From Circinella minor (Eukaryota > Mucoromycota > Mucoromycetes > Mucorales > Lichtheimiaceae), in contig JAEPRB010000007.1 in NCBI GenBank assembly GCA_016758965.1, positions 1-64,000 of the forward strand: a DNA stretch of 64,000 nucleotides, in the 5' to 3' direction. This document shows, in pieces, positions 45,043 to 55,300 of the stretch (position 1 is its first letter; the number at the start of each line of letters is the position of its first letter). The notes beneath the pieces were generated by a model that made no database searches, was not told the DNA's origin, and was given only the letters and a program-made list of their open reading frames with translations. Both the position numbers and the translations under genes were made by a program.

Positions 45043-46104
45043 ATGGAAAAACCAAAACAACTAACAGTTCTTATTTCCAGTTTTCCTGGTTTGACAATAA
45101 ACGTACCGGCGAGAGACAGCGAACCTATTCAATTTATTATGGATCGTGTCACAAACAAGTTTTCTGGAACAGAAATTGGGAACTCATTGTCACCACGTTT
45201 ATATATTGATGGGAAACTGATTGAAGATTTTAAAAAATCTATGCGATACTATAGCTTATTTGGACAAGTACTGACATACGAAAGCGACAACAACAACAAC
45301 AACAGTAATAATCATAACAGGGGAAAGCCTCTTCAAATTTTTGTCGTTGGACTGTCTGGAAAATTAACTAATTACAATTTGTGCTCTAATCAAACTATTT
45401 GTAATTTAAAGCAAGTTATTCAATCTAAAGAAGGAATGCCTGTTGACGAACAGCTTCTCATTTACAACAGAAAGATATTGGATGATAATTGCATCCTTGC
45501 TGATTATAACATATCAAATTACTCAACAATCAACCTTTCACTTCGATTGCGCGGTGGGAACCCTTTTCCAATGTTCCAGTTTGCAGATGTATCTGATATA
45601 AATAATCGTTCAACTTTGAAAATCGTATACCATGCACCGAGAGGGAGACAATGTACGAGAGGTGTTAATATCGAGATGCAATGCAAGTGTACTCCTGCTT
45701 ATTATGTCATTCATCGTTTTGGATTTGGTATTTTTGAGGTCGGTGATATGTTAGCATCTTGTCCTAATTGCAATTCTTATGGTACACCTTTGACTACCGG
45801 ATTATGGGAATGTTATTATCGAGTTTTTGGTGTGAAACAAGATGGTACGCGTTACAAATCGGATTGGATACGAGTTGGCCCAGAAGACGAATACAAGTAC
45901 TATAAGCCGAGTGGACAAATTTATTGGAGAAGATTAGGTATTGAAGCAAGACCTCTGACTGTCAGTACTAGTGATCCGTGTATCATTTGTTTGGAAAATC
46001 TGGGCTATGACATTACCACATTATCATGCTCTCACCAATTTCACAAGAGTTGCATTGATTCTTGGAAATTAAACTGCCCCATTTGTCGAGCTGACATGAC
46101 ATGA
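45043..46104 (+). CDS. double ubiquitin-like / zinc / RING-H2 protein (353 aa)
   Basis: Single exon from the ATG at 45043. Residues 7-80 form a diverged ubiquitin-like fold (TVLISSFPGLTINVPARD; LYIDGKLIEDFK). After an Asn-rich linker, residues 97-172 are a second module of exactly 76 residues collinear with ubiquitin (LQIFVVGLSGK; IQSKEGMPVDEQLLIY; ADYNISNYSTINLSLRLRGG). It keeps Ile44, the Lys11, Lys27, Lys33 and Lys48 positions and the C-terminal LRLRGG, but loses Lys6, Lys29 and Lys63 and has Ser for Val70. Residues 195-300 hold a Cys-rich domain (CKC at 214-216, CPNC at 240-243). Residues 313-348 form a RING-H2 finger: C313, C316, C329, H331, H334, C337, C345, C348. It is therefore probably an E3 ubiquitin ligase carrying an internal, possibly cleavable ubiquitin-like unit. 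The substrate and whether GG is processed are unknown. Confidence 0.85.
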   Translation: MEKPKQLTVLISSFPGLTINVPARDSEPIQFIMDRVTNKFSGTEIGNSLSPRLYIDGKLIEDFKKSMRYYSLFGQVLTYESDNNNNNSNNHNRGKPLQIFVVGLSGKLTNYNLCSNQTICNLKQVIQSKEGMPVDEQLLIYNRKILDDNCILADYNISNYSTINLSLRLRGGNPFPMFQFADVSDINNRSTLKIVYHAPRGRQCTRGVNIEMQCKCTPAYYVIHRFGFGIFEVGDMLASCPNCNSYGTPLTTGLWECYYRVFGVKQDGTRYKSDWIRVGPEDEYKYYKPSGQIYWRRLGIEARPLTVSTSDPCIICLENLGYDITTLSCSHQFHKSCIDSWKLNCPICRADMT

Positions 46105-46660
46105 TATCTGTAATATTATGACCTTTTTCTTTACAATAATAATCCATTCCTTATTACATAAAATGTTTGTGTATTGATTCACGTGTTTATTTTTAATAAA
46201 TCACTATTTTTCTCATCAATTATTTGCTATTAAATACAGCATAAATTCTTCGTCAAAATTTCATTGTGTCAATTTTGAATTAAATGTGAGTAGTAAAATA
46301 GAAAGATAGGATTAAAATAAATATAGTTACGATCGTGTGGCTAAATTATGTTTTATACGAATGGATGAAAGGACCCATTATATTTGTTCTATTATATATA
46401 GTAATTTAAGATCATTTTCTGAAACCGTTTATAGCAACTGTTACTAATCTCATTCTTTCTTTGATGTTCCTTTTTTATCTGGATTAATAATACGTAAAAA
46501 CAAATCAAAATAAATAATTGTGTTTAATTTATCCTTGACGAAATGATGTTTGACCAATTATTCATGAATAGATGGAATATATGTTTTATTATGGTGGTTC
46601 ACCACAAATTTTTCCGTTCCCCAATTTCCGTGGATAAAAAGAACGGATAATGCTGTTTTT
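46105..46660. other. intergenic region
   Basis: 3' flank of the Ub-like/RING gene up to the inverted-repeat element. AT-rich; nothing further was seen. Confidence 0.55.
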
Positions 46661-47476
46661 TATACCGTCACCGCTCGATATAACGATACACCCCGTCAGA
46701 CCAAAAGTGTATCGTTATATCGAATTATCGTTATATCGAATTCTTGATCCGAGTTATAATGATCGGATAAAATGTCATCCATATGTACTTGGCCTTATTT
46801 GTATCTACATGTCTTGTAAAAAGACTAAACTCTAGAACTTTATATTGTCCATACTAAAAATAAGCTATAAAAATACGTAAAACAGTTCTTTTTTTTTGTA
46901 CAATTTTCTTTGTTAAATATTCCGTGTCTTATTACTTCTGACTGAATTACAACCACATAATCGCATATAATTAATGCTGATCCTCTATAAGAAAAAAATG
47001 CGAGTATCATATTATGATAAGCATCAAAAACCGTCTACGTATTATTGTTTACAAATCCATGCCAATTGACAAAGAAAAAGTTAGACAAGCATAATTGGGG
47101 AAAAAACAAATCCAATTTTTATAAGAAAGAAGCAGAAGCAGAAGCAGAATATCACCTACTTTCTTTTTTTTGGAAAAGACGGTGCCTGAAGATAAATTTG
47201 ATGTTCAAATTATTAAAACTTGACAAAAATGTTTAAAAACTAAAGTTAGAACATAAAAAAATGCCCAACAAACTGGTATTATTTCCTCTTTTAAGGGATA
47301 AAGATATTATTTGTCCGCTCGATGTACGTAACGATATTTTTGTCAAAACCCTATCGGATATCGTTATATAAAATTAACGATATTTCCCTGCTTAATCTGT
47401 CTTGCACTCCAAAACCCTATCGTTATATCGAAATATCGTTATATCGAATATCGTTATAGCGAGTGGTGACGGTATA
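46661..47476. mobile_element. 816-bp non-autonomous TIR element (pogo/Tigger-like ends)
   Basis: The ends are 28-bp terminal inverted repeats (46661-46688 and 47449-47476) that differ at only two positions; each begins TATACCGTCACC and continues into CTCG and TATAACGATA. The outer TA on both sides fits a TA target-site duplication. Inside both ends, further copies of TATCGTTATATCGAA repeat (46710-46740 and 47418-47450). CGTTATA/TATAACG sub-terminal motifs and TA targets are usual for the pogo/Tigger branch of Tc1/mariner elements. The interior has no transposase frame (the longest is about 60 codons without a domain), so the element must be moved in trans, or is dead. Confidence 0.75.
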
Positions 47477-47536
47477 ACAGATAATTCTGTGTGTTGGGAA
47501 TATTAGTTCGGAGATGACATGGTGACTTATTTTGGT

Positions 47537-48038
47537 TTATTTGATTTTGTTACCAAGCTCTTCATCATGTAAGGTTGGACGACGTTTCATATACAACGTC
47601 CTGGTTTTATCTCGTGGTAACGGAATACAGTTGTCTTTATAAAAATTAAAAACTGCCGCAAGATCATCAAGATAATGTGAATAGGTATCAAAGTCTTCAA
47701 GACAAGTAGGGGCTTTGATAGAAGCAATTTCAGTGAGTATATAAATACCATCAGCATGAAGTTTATTCGTAAAAAAGTGAAGTTGTTGATCTAAAAAAAA
47801 AGGTACGTATGCTTATTTCAATTCCCTTATTCATAGTTTTTAAATAATAAATAGAAGTAAAAAATTTAGTGATAGCTTGGATAGCCATACAACCCTTCAA
47901 AGCAGAGGCATCAAGTGCACTTTTGGTCAGCATTCCCAACCTAATTAAATCTTTTGACACTCGTTGGTCTAAGTTGGTATGAAGTTGATCTGCAAGTTGG
48001 TACTTGCTATTTTCTTTTGATACAGGCTTGACTTTAAC
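47537..48038 (-). pseudogene. frameshifted gene relic, family not recognised
   Basis: The minus strand reads VKVKPVSKENSKYQLADQLH, then KGCMAIQAITKFFTSIYYL and SIRT up to a run of nine T (47793-47801 on this strand). The frame then shifts by one base and continues DQQLHFFTNKLHADGIYILT, IASIKAPTCLEDFDTYSHYL and DDLAAVFNFYKDN to a TAA at 47537-47539. A stop (48039-48041) precedes the first segment, so the start is lost as well. I do not recognise the family. The sequence lies between the TIR element and the frameshifted HET gene, in a patch of decayed accessory genes. A homopolymer sequencing error could explain the shift but not the upstream stop, unless that is intronic. Confidence 0.55.
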
Positions 48039-48344
48039 CTATCCCAATGAAGTTTCAAAATATAAACCATTCAATTCATTAATACATGAGTCAGGATATT
48101 GGCTTGAAATTGACCCTATTGATGATGACTCTTTACAATCTTGATTTGTCGTACATAAATACATAGCAGTGGTAATAATAGGCTGCATAATAAATGAATG
48201 TATGAACGTGAACAAAAACATACGTATGCGTACGTATGAATCTGATGTGAAAGGAAAACGTGGAACACAACAAAGATTGATGATACGTATTGAGATAAAT
48301 TGGCTTTATTTGAATATTTTCATGTAGACTATAAGGATATTTTT

Positions 48345-50330
48345 CTATTCAATAATAAACTCTTTGGGTACATCATGTTCATCATTTTCAAATAAAAAAT
48401 TTAACATTGCTTTTGGGTTATCAGTATATATATCATCTCTTCCAATAGAGTGATTCCATTCAAATGTTGGTTCATACTTTTCGCCATTGTATCCAAGATA
48501 ATAGAAACTTATTGCTCTATATCTCCCGGTATTATTAGCACATTCTCGGAACACAGGACAAGCGTAGCTCTTCCCATCATAGCCTTCAATTATAGAGTTG
48601 GACATATCCCCATTCACTGGTCCAATCCTTGGTGTGTATACTTCAAGTGAAGTTGGTAATATTATACAGTCTTCACAACCTTCAGTCAACGTAAGTGGTC
48701 TGATTTGTGTAAGTAAACCACCTTGAGGCTGATGGTAGTGTGTCATATACCGACCTGTTGTATTATTAATATTCACAAACCATTCCAACAACACAACATC
48801 CTTGTCGGCTGTAGTCATATTAGTCAATTCATTTTTGGTTCTGGCATTAATAATGCTATCAATTTTGTCTATGATAAATAAGAATCATTGTCTTTCATAC
48901 TATTCTTTGACAAAGAATAACCACGGTCATATGGTGCAATAGATATCTTCCAATATTGTTTAGTTGTTATGTTCATCCACATAGTGTCACCAATATAATA
49001 ACTCAACTGCGGGTGGGTTGTAGCAATGACACGACAGTCTATGTGTCTTCCATTAACGTCAGTCCTCGATAGTAAATTGTAGCTACCCATGGTATTTTCA
49101 CCACGTTCAATTCCAGCCAAATTTTTATTAGATCCAAAACACAGTATTGAAAGATCGTCTGTTGCCGTTTTTATATCTTTTGAATAATTGACTTCAATAT
49201 CGTCAAACATATAAGAAAACGTGTTCTTCAACGCATATATCATGTCGTGTGGCTTTGTACTTGTTCGGAAATGAGCGTATACGCAAGTGCTTGATTGACA
49301 GTACCCCTATTCTGTTCTGTTCCTCCAAAATCGAGTAAACCAACGGAAAGGAAATCTAATGTTGTTGGTATGTCAGTTGTTTTTATACTATGCTGAAACA
49401 TATTTGTGTCAGTTCCGACTATCAATATGCGTCTACTCATCATCACTTCTTCAAGTGTCCAGCTTCGTTTAAACCAGGAGGAAGCCCAGATATCTTCTAT
49501 CACTTCGTTCTGTGCTTTGTTTCCATGGCCAAAAAAATGATTCTCAAGGTCTTCTGGATCGTAAAGACGGACTTTAGGTATCATAGCAATTGTATAATGT
49601 GCGCTGCGATAAATCTTGTGCATCTGTTTGATTTCGCGGGATTTGGCTTTGGGATCTGACTGATCGATACATACTTTATCATACCACACGTACTCGACTT
49701 GGAAATCCTTGCATACCTGCTGCAAGAGCTGATCGTATGTAACATATGGTATACATACTGAGTCTGTTTTTGGATCGCCCCATGAGATACGTAACCTCAG
49801 TGTAGTCATTTGGTTCTTTTTGTTCATTAGCATCAAAGCTATCTGCTCCAGAAAGATCTTTATACATAACCATTTTCAGAATCAGCATCTTGATTATCAT
49901 TACATTTATTGTCACGTTTATCCCCTTCTTCATCAGCACCAGCATCATTTTCATAATCATATTGATAACCATCTTCTTCGTTGCTTTCATTATTAACTTG
50001 TGAATTTTCTACTCCATCGTCGTTCTCACGATCTTCTAATCGTAAAATATCATCTTTGTATAATTTGTTTTTTTCGATGATACAATGATAACCATTATCA
50101 ACTATCCTATATCCATCATCGGTTTCATTTTTAACAACATCGCCTGATTGTTCCCAGCAATATGAAATTCTGTGGTATCCATCCACTGCTTCTGTGCCAG
50201 GTACTCGTATCCAATCAGAAACACGGATAAGCCAGGTGGGTCGATAGTCTCCACATGGTACACTAAGTCGATAATTAATTTTATCCTCAAGATCCACTGA
50301 TTTTTGACTTCGACAATATGTTATATACAT
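48345..50330 (-). pseudogene. HET-domain protein gene with frameshift
   Basis: The ATG at 50330 opens MYITYCRSQKSVDLEDK. HET motifs are HRISYCWEQSGDV, YVWYDKVCIDQSDPKAKS with REIKQMHKIYRSAHYTIAMI, and WFKRSWTLEEVMMSRRILIV, the three blocks of the heterokaryon-incompatibility domain. An acidic Asn/Asp-rich insert separates the first two; a 53-nt GT-AG intron (about 49812-49864, with CTAAT branch site) joins the frames there. Near 49255-49270 the frame must change by one base, from TVNQALAY into YAHFRTSTKPHDMIYALKNT, because that block runs on without any usable intron. A third change near 48880 could be a 33-nt intron (GTATG to CATAG) or a second shift. The rest, to 48345, is an uncharacterised C-terminal domain. 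HET proteins in Dikarya trigger non-self cell death; their role in Mucoromycota is unknown. It is intact only if the frameshift is a sequencing error. Confidence 0.7.
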
Positions 50331-51130
50331 TATTTCTAATTTTTTTTCTATTACAGTAGTATTGTACAGTAATCGGTTTCTTCTTTTTATTTTTGAACTA
50401 CAAGACTATATAAATGGGATTAATTTACTTACCTTAACAACAGACACTTTCCCACTAGTAATTTTTTTTTTTTTTTTTTTTGCTTTGTTTCAGAGATAAG
50501 AGTACTTTTTTTTTGAGTAAAAAGAAAGAATAGAAAAACGTGAGTAGGCTTATCTAGTTTTATATACATAAAAGATAAAAATAATAGGTAGCTTGTTAAA
50601 CACAATCTAATCCTGATGTAAATATTGATATTGTTTATTACGTACACAACATGAGCTTTTTTATTTGTTTACGCTGTACATGTGCTTAGCTACTTCTCTT
50701 GATACAATATTTAATAAATTTCATACGTGATATACTTTCAATATTTTCCTCCAAGGATGAAAGACAACTATGGCCGAGTCCGTATAATACGTTGAAATTA
50801 TTTATTTTATCAATGACGAAATTAAATGAACACGCGCTGATTTCAGCTTATTGCTCTCGTCAATTCACAAAGTTGGGTACTGAAAAAAAAACTGCAGTAA
50901 ATAGGGGGAGGGTACAAAAATAAAAGAAAGGAGATAGACCATATAAGTATAATAACTAGGAGAGGTTTAATAGTATATATGCTTAATGGAAGGGTTGATA
51001 AACTATAAGGTTAGATAAAAGAGCGGAAGTCACTTCGCTTTTTTTAATTATAAATGATTTGTTAGTATCGTAGGTTCAAGGCTGGTGGCTCCTTCGTACT
51101 ATAGAATTTGGATCTTGAGTACTTGTATAA
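50331..51130. other. intergenic region
   Basis: Promoter side of the HET gene, then AT-rich spacer with a roughly 20-base T-run near 50461. The open frame at 50699-50923 has no domain. No gene was supported. Confidence 0.55.
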
Positions 51131-51132
51131 TA

Positions 51133-51190
51133 CAGTCGAACCTCAGGTGGAATTTTGATCAAAAGGTGAGCAAAAAGCCGGGTTCAACTG
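51133..51190. mobile_element. 58-bp miniature inverted-repeat remnant (Tigger-like ends)
   Basis: CAGTCGAACC at 51133-51142 and its inverse GGTTCAACTG at 51181-51190 match at nine of ten positions. CAGT(C/T)GAACC at the tip next to TA is the type of terminus seen in pogo/Tigger elements. At 58 bp it can only be an internally deleted remnant or a chance pair. Confidence 0.4.
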
Positions 51191-51193
51191 CAT

Positions 51194-51750
51194 ACGTATT
51201 TGAACCCAATTTGTGTTTCACATCTTGAACATCAAATGCAACTACGTAACTGCAGAATACATATCAATTTCAAGATTTTGAAATACTGTATATAATTATT
51301 TAGTGCTTTTTTCCCTCCTTTGTACAACCCAGAATTGTTTCTGATGTACGTACTAATAATATAAAAAAAAAAACATAAATATCTGATTTGTAGAAAAGAA
51401 TTTAAAACTTTTTCTTATATCGACTTTTTTATTTATTTATAATATTTATATAATACAATGAATAATAAGGTGGAGAAGTGATGTAGTACATTAGAAAAAG
51501 AAAAGAAAATAACCAAGAAAAGTAGTAAAATATAAGATGAATTATCCTGAGAGGGGGCGGGTATTATTGTCTACAATTTAAGTTGGTTGATAAAGAAGGC
51601 ATTAATTTGATGCATTTCGTACTCGATCAACTTTTGAATATTGACTACAGATATAAAACATAGTAACACATAATTAGTAAATAGGAAACAAAATAAAGAT
51701 CCTTGTGTGTGTGAGTGTGTGCCTCTCTGTTCTTTTTTTTTTTTGTTTAC
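51194..51750. other. intergenic region, RAD50 3' flank
   Basis: AT-rich DNA with a GT/TG tract near 51701-51720. It is the 3' flank of RAD50 on the minus strand. No gene was seen. Confidence 0.55.
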
Positions 51751-52273
51751 TTACTTATCATCCTTATGAACGTAATTAAAGTATTCAGCAACATTGGATC
51801 GACGTAGTTGTTCAACAAATTCAGTGTCATGTGTAATAATGATAAGTTGAAAATGAGAATGGCTTGCACGACGAGATTGAACCAGTCTGAATTTTACAAA
51901 TAATAAAAGTGAATGAATAACCAATGATTTGTTTGCTTGCGTATATAAAAATAGAGCTTTTACTCGCACACTCACTCGTCCTCCCCATCCTCCCCATACT
52001 ACTTCTATATATATATTTACCTGGACAAGTTAGTGGCCAAACTTTCAATATTGTCTCGATCTAGATTAGTAGTAGGTTCATCCAAAGTCAAGATACCACA
52101 ATTAACACAAAATGCCTCTGCTAAAGCAAGTCGTACAATGATAGAAGTAAGTACTTTTTGACCTGCACTACAACGACCTCGCATATTGACTTCTTTACTA
52201 TTTTTTATCATGACAATCTATATATATATTTATATACTTATTACTATTTGTTTCCATGATATATATCCATTTC

Positions 52274-52304
<31 letters not shown>

Positions 52305-55300
52305 TACCCGATAGTTGTATGATCGATTAGATGCTGAATTGCCTTCATTATCAGAACGAATCTCAATATAGTCGATATCTAAAATAATTCGTCAAGAAAA
52401 CTAAGTAAATAAATAGCGATAAAAAAAGCAAATTCAAAAATGTATTACCTCCACCACGATAAGTTTCAATCCACATTTCTCGAATTAGTTTGTTCAGATC
52501 TTCCATTTTAATTGTATGATATCTCATAATAGCCCTATGATACATCATCAATTATGAGATTGAATTTAGTTACGTTATCAAGGATAAATCATAGATATAT
52601 ATATACTTACTGTTCTAAAGCCTTTGTGTATTTTTCGAGATCTGTGAGAGCGAATTCATTCATCTAAAACATGAAGTGTATTCCAGTCAATATATATAAA
52701 TATAGTTATTGAGAAAAGAATATAATTCAATACAAACCTTTAGTTGTACATATTGATCATGATAGCGAGCTTCAACATCTTCATAATCAACATTCAAATC
52801 ACTTTGATATCGTTCTACTTGTACTTCCATTTGACGAATTTCACCATGAATACCACCACGCTAATTTTTTTTTATATTGTACAAGGTTAGGTAAAGTTCT
52901 TTTTCTATTTAAGGAACATACAGACACGCATATATATACATACAGGTACATCATAAATACATAAGAAAATATTAGCAACTTACCTCAGCAATTAATTCTT
53001 CTTGACGTACTTTATGGGTTTCCATTTGGCGTTCATAAGAAGCACGTTCAAATCTAGATCGTTGTCCTTTTAACTCATTTAATTGAAGTCGGCATTCTGT
53101 TAACTCTTTTTTTAATGCTCGATGACGAATATGATCACTCAGTTCTCGTTCACTTCCTTTTCGATCTAAGATTTGTTTTTCAATATCACGAATCTTTTTA
53201 TCCGTATCATTACGTTTTTCTTGTAAATCTTCGACTTTGAGTTCAAGTAGTCGCCTTTCTTCAGATAATCGTTCGAGATTTTCTGTTCCTGTACCTCGTG
53301 TGTACCTGAAATAACATTAATAAATTTATGAGAATATATGTATACGTGTAGTGTTGCATTATTGAATTTATCATCTTCAAATCGTTTTTTTTTAGTTCTC
53401 TTCAACACTTCATCTTCCACAAAAAAAAACATACTCTGCAATTTCTCGATTTAAACCTTCTAATCGTTCTAAACTTTGTTGAGCTTGATTAACTGATATT
53501 TGTGCTTCATCTTGTTTTATAGACCAAGTACTTTGAATTCGGAGCAATTGGGAAGATATTTTTTCAATATCTTGTTCCACAGGAACTACTCGATTCTCAG
53601 CATCCTAAAAATAAAATGAAAGTTGCATAATTTAATCAATGTATTACGTGTAACATCAAAAAACATTCCCTTCCTATTTTCACTTTTTAATTACCTGAAG
53701 TTGTTGAATATAACTCTTTAACTCATTTTGTACTTGTTCAATTTGTCGTTCAATACGTTCTCGATTTTCCAATTTATGTTTAATATCACGAACAATTTCA
53801 CGGGCACCGTGAACAGAATTATTAGCTGCTTGAATTTGATGCATAGCAGTTTCACGATCATCATTAAGACGTCGAAGTTCGCGACGAATAGATTTACTAG
53901 TAAAAAAAAAAAAAAATGAAAAAGATAACATTTAAATCATTTAATTTTTTTTTAATGTATCTTTTTGTTCATGGACAAAAAATAGATAACAGCTGTAAAG
54001 TTTAATGTTACCTTTTATCTGAAAGATCTTCCAGTTCACGTTGACAATCTGTTACTGTACGCGTTGAACCAGTTCGTCCAAGTTCACTTTCTAATTGAAC
54101 AACATCTTGTTCTAATTGCCGAGCTTCTTTTTCATAGCGAGAAATTTCTTCAGAACGTTTATAAAGCCATTCAATACGTTGCTTTTCTTCTTTCAAATCC
54201 ATAATATTCATACTTTGCTATATAAAAATGTATATAGAAATATCAGTTTAACTTATTCTTTCTTCTTTCACTTGATACGAAATAAAAACACAGTTGGAGA
54301 AACAAAATATACATCTACATACTGTATCAATCTTTGAAGCCAGTATTTTACGTTGATCAGTATAATTTTCCACGGTTTTCTTTAAATCTACGAGTTCAGT
54401 ATCCCGAAGAGTTTCAAGTTGATTCCAAGTAGTTTGTAAGCTCTTTAATTTTGCTAACTTTTTCTCATTTGCTCCAATATTCTTTCTGAAACTTTCTTCT
54501 TTTTTGGGGATATTTTTTACAGCATCTTCCAACTATTTATATATAACATATATATATATATATATAAAGCCCTTACTTGATCAGTAAACATGCGCTAGAT
54601 TATGAAAATTGAAGGTATCCATTTTCCCTGAAGTAGAATCTTTCAACCTTACCGCTTTAAGAAACGTTTTATATTCCTCCTCTTGACTAGAACTATAAGT
54701 TCGTTTACACAAAGCACAACAATGATATTCGATTGTACGTTTATGAAATCGTTGGTACATACTCTTGGCACCATCCAAGGATCCCAATTGTCTGATAACA
54801 AGAATATTAAAATTTTTGATTAGTTACTTTCTTTTGTTTTTAATAGGATAATAGCGACAACTTACTCTCTAGTTTGGGTTAAAGTTTTTTCAAGAGCATT
54901 CATTTCATCCGGAAGACTTTTATCCCCACATACTTCTTTGATTTGCTGTTCGTATTCTATATGAAATTGTTAGAAAATATACCATGGTTATTCAAATAAA
55001 TAGAAACAAAACGTTCCATTCAATAGAAAAGCGAATTTTTCTTATTTAGATGTAGAAAAAATGATGAAAATCAAAATGTTCTCATTTGACCCATAAAAGA
55101 TACTATCTGCATTGCAGAAGCAACCCCTTCCGCTCTGAGTAAGAGGGCGGATATCATCATAAACATTCACACACATCACACACAGTTAAGAATATATATA
55201 TACCTAATGCTTGCTGTTGTTTAGCGAAAAGGGATTCCTTGGCAACGGACAATTTGGCTTCAATGCCTGAAAATTCTCGAGAATCACACTCCTTGGCTTC

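Noticed and set aside
47045..47236. 63-codon frame inside the TIR element as a transposase
   Set aside because: No DDE, helix-turn-helix or zinc motif; it is too short and its composition follows A-rich DNA.
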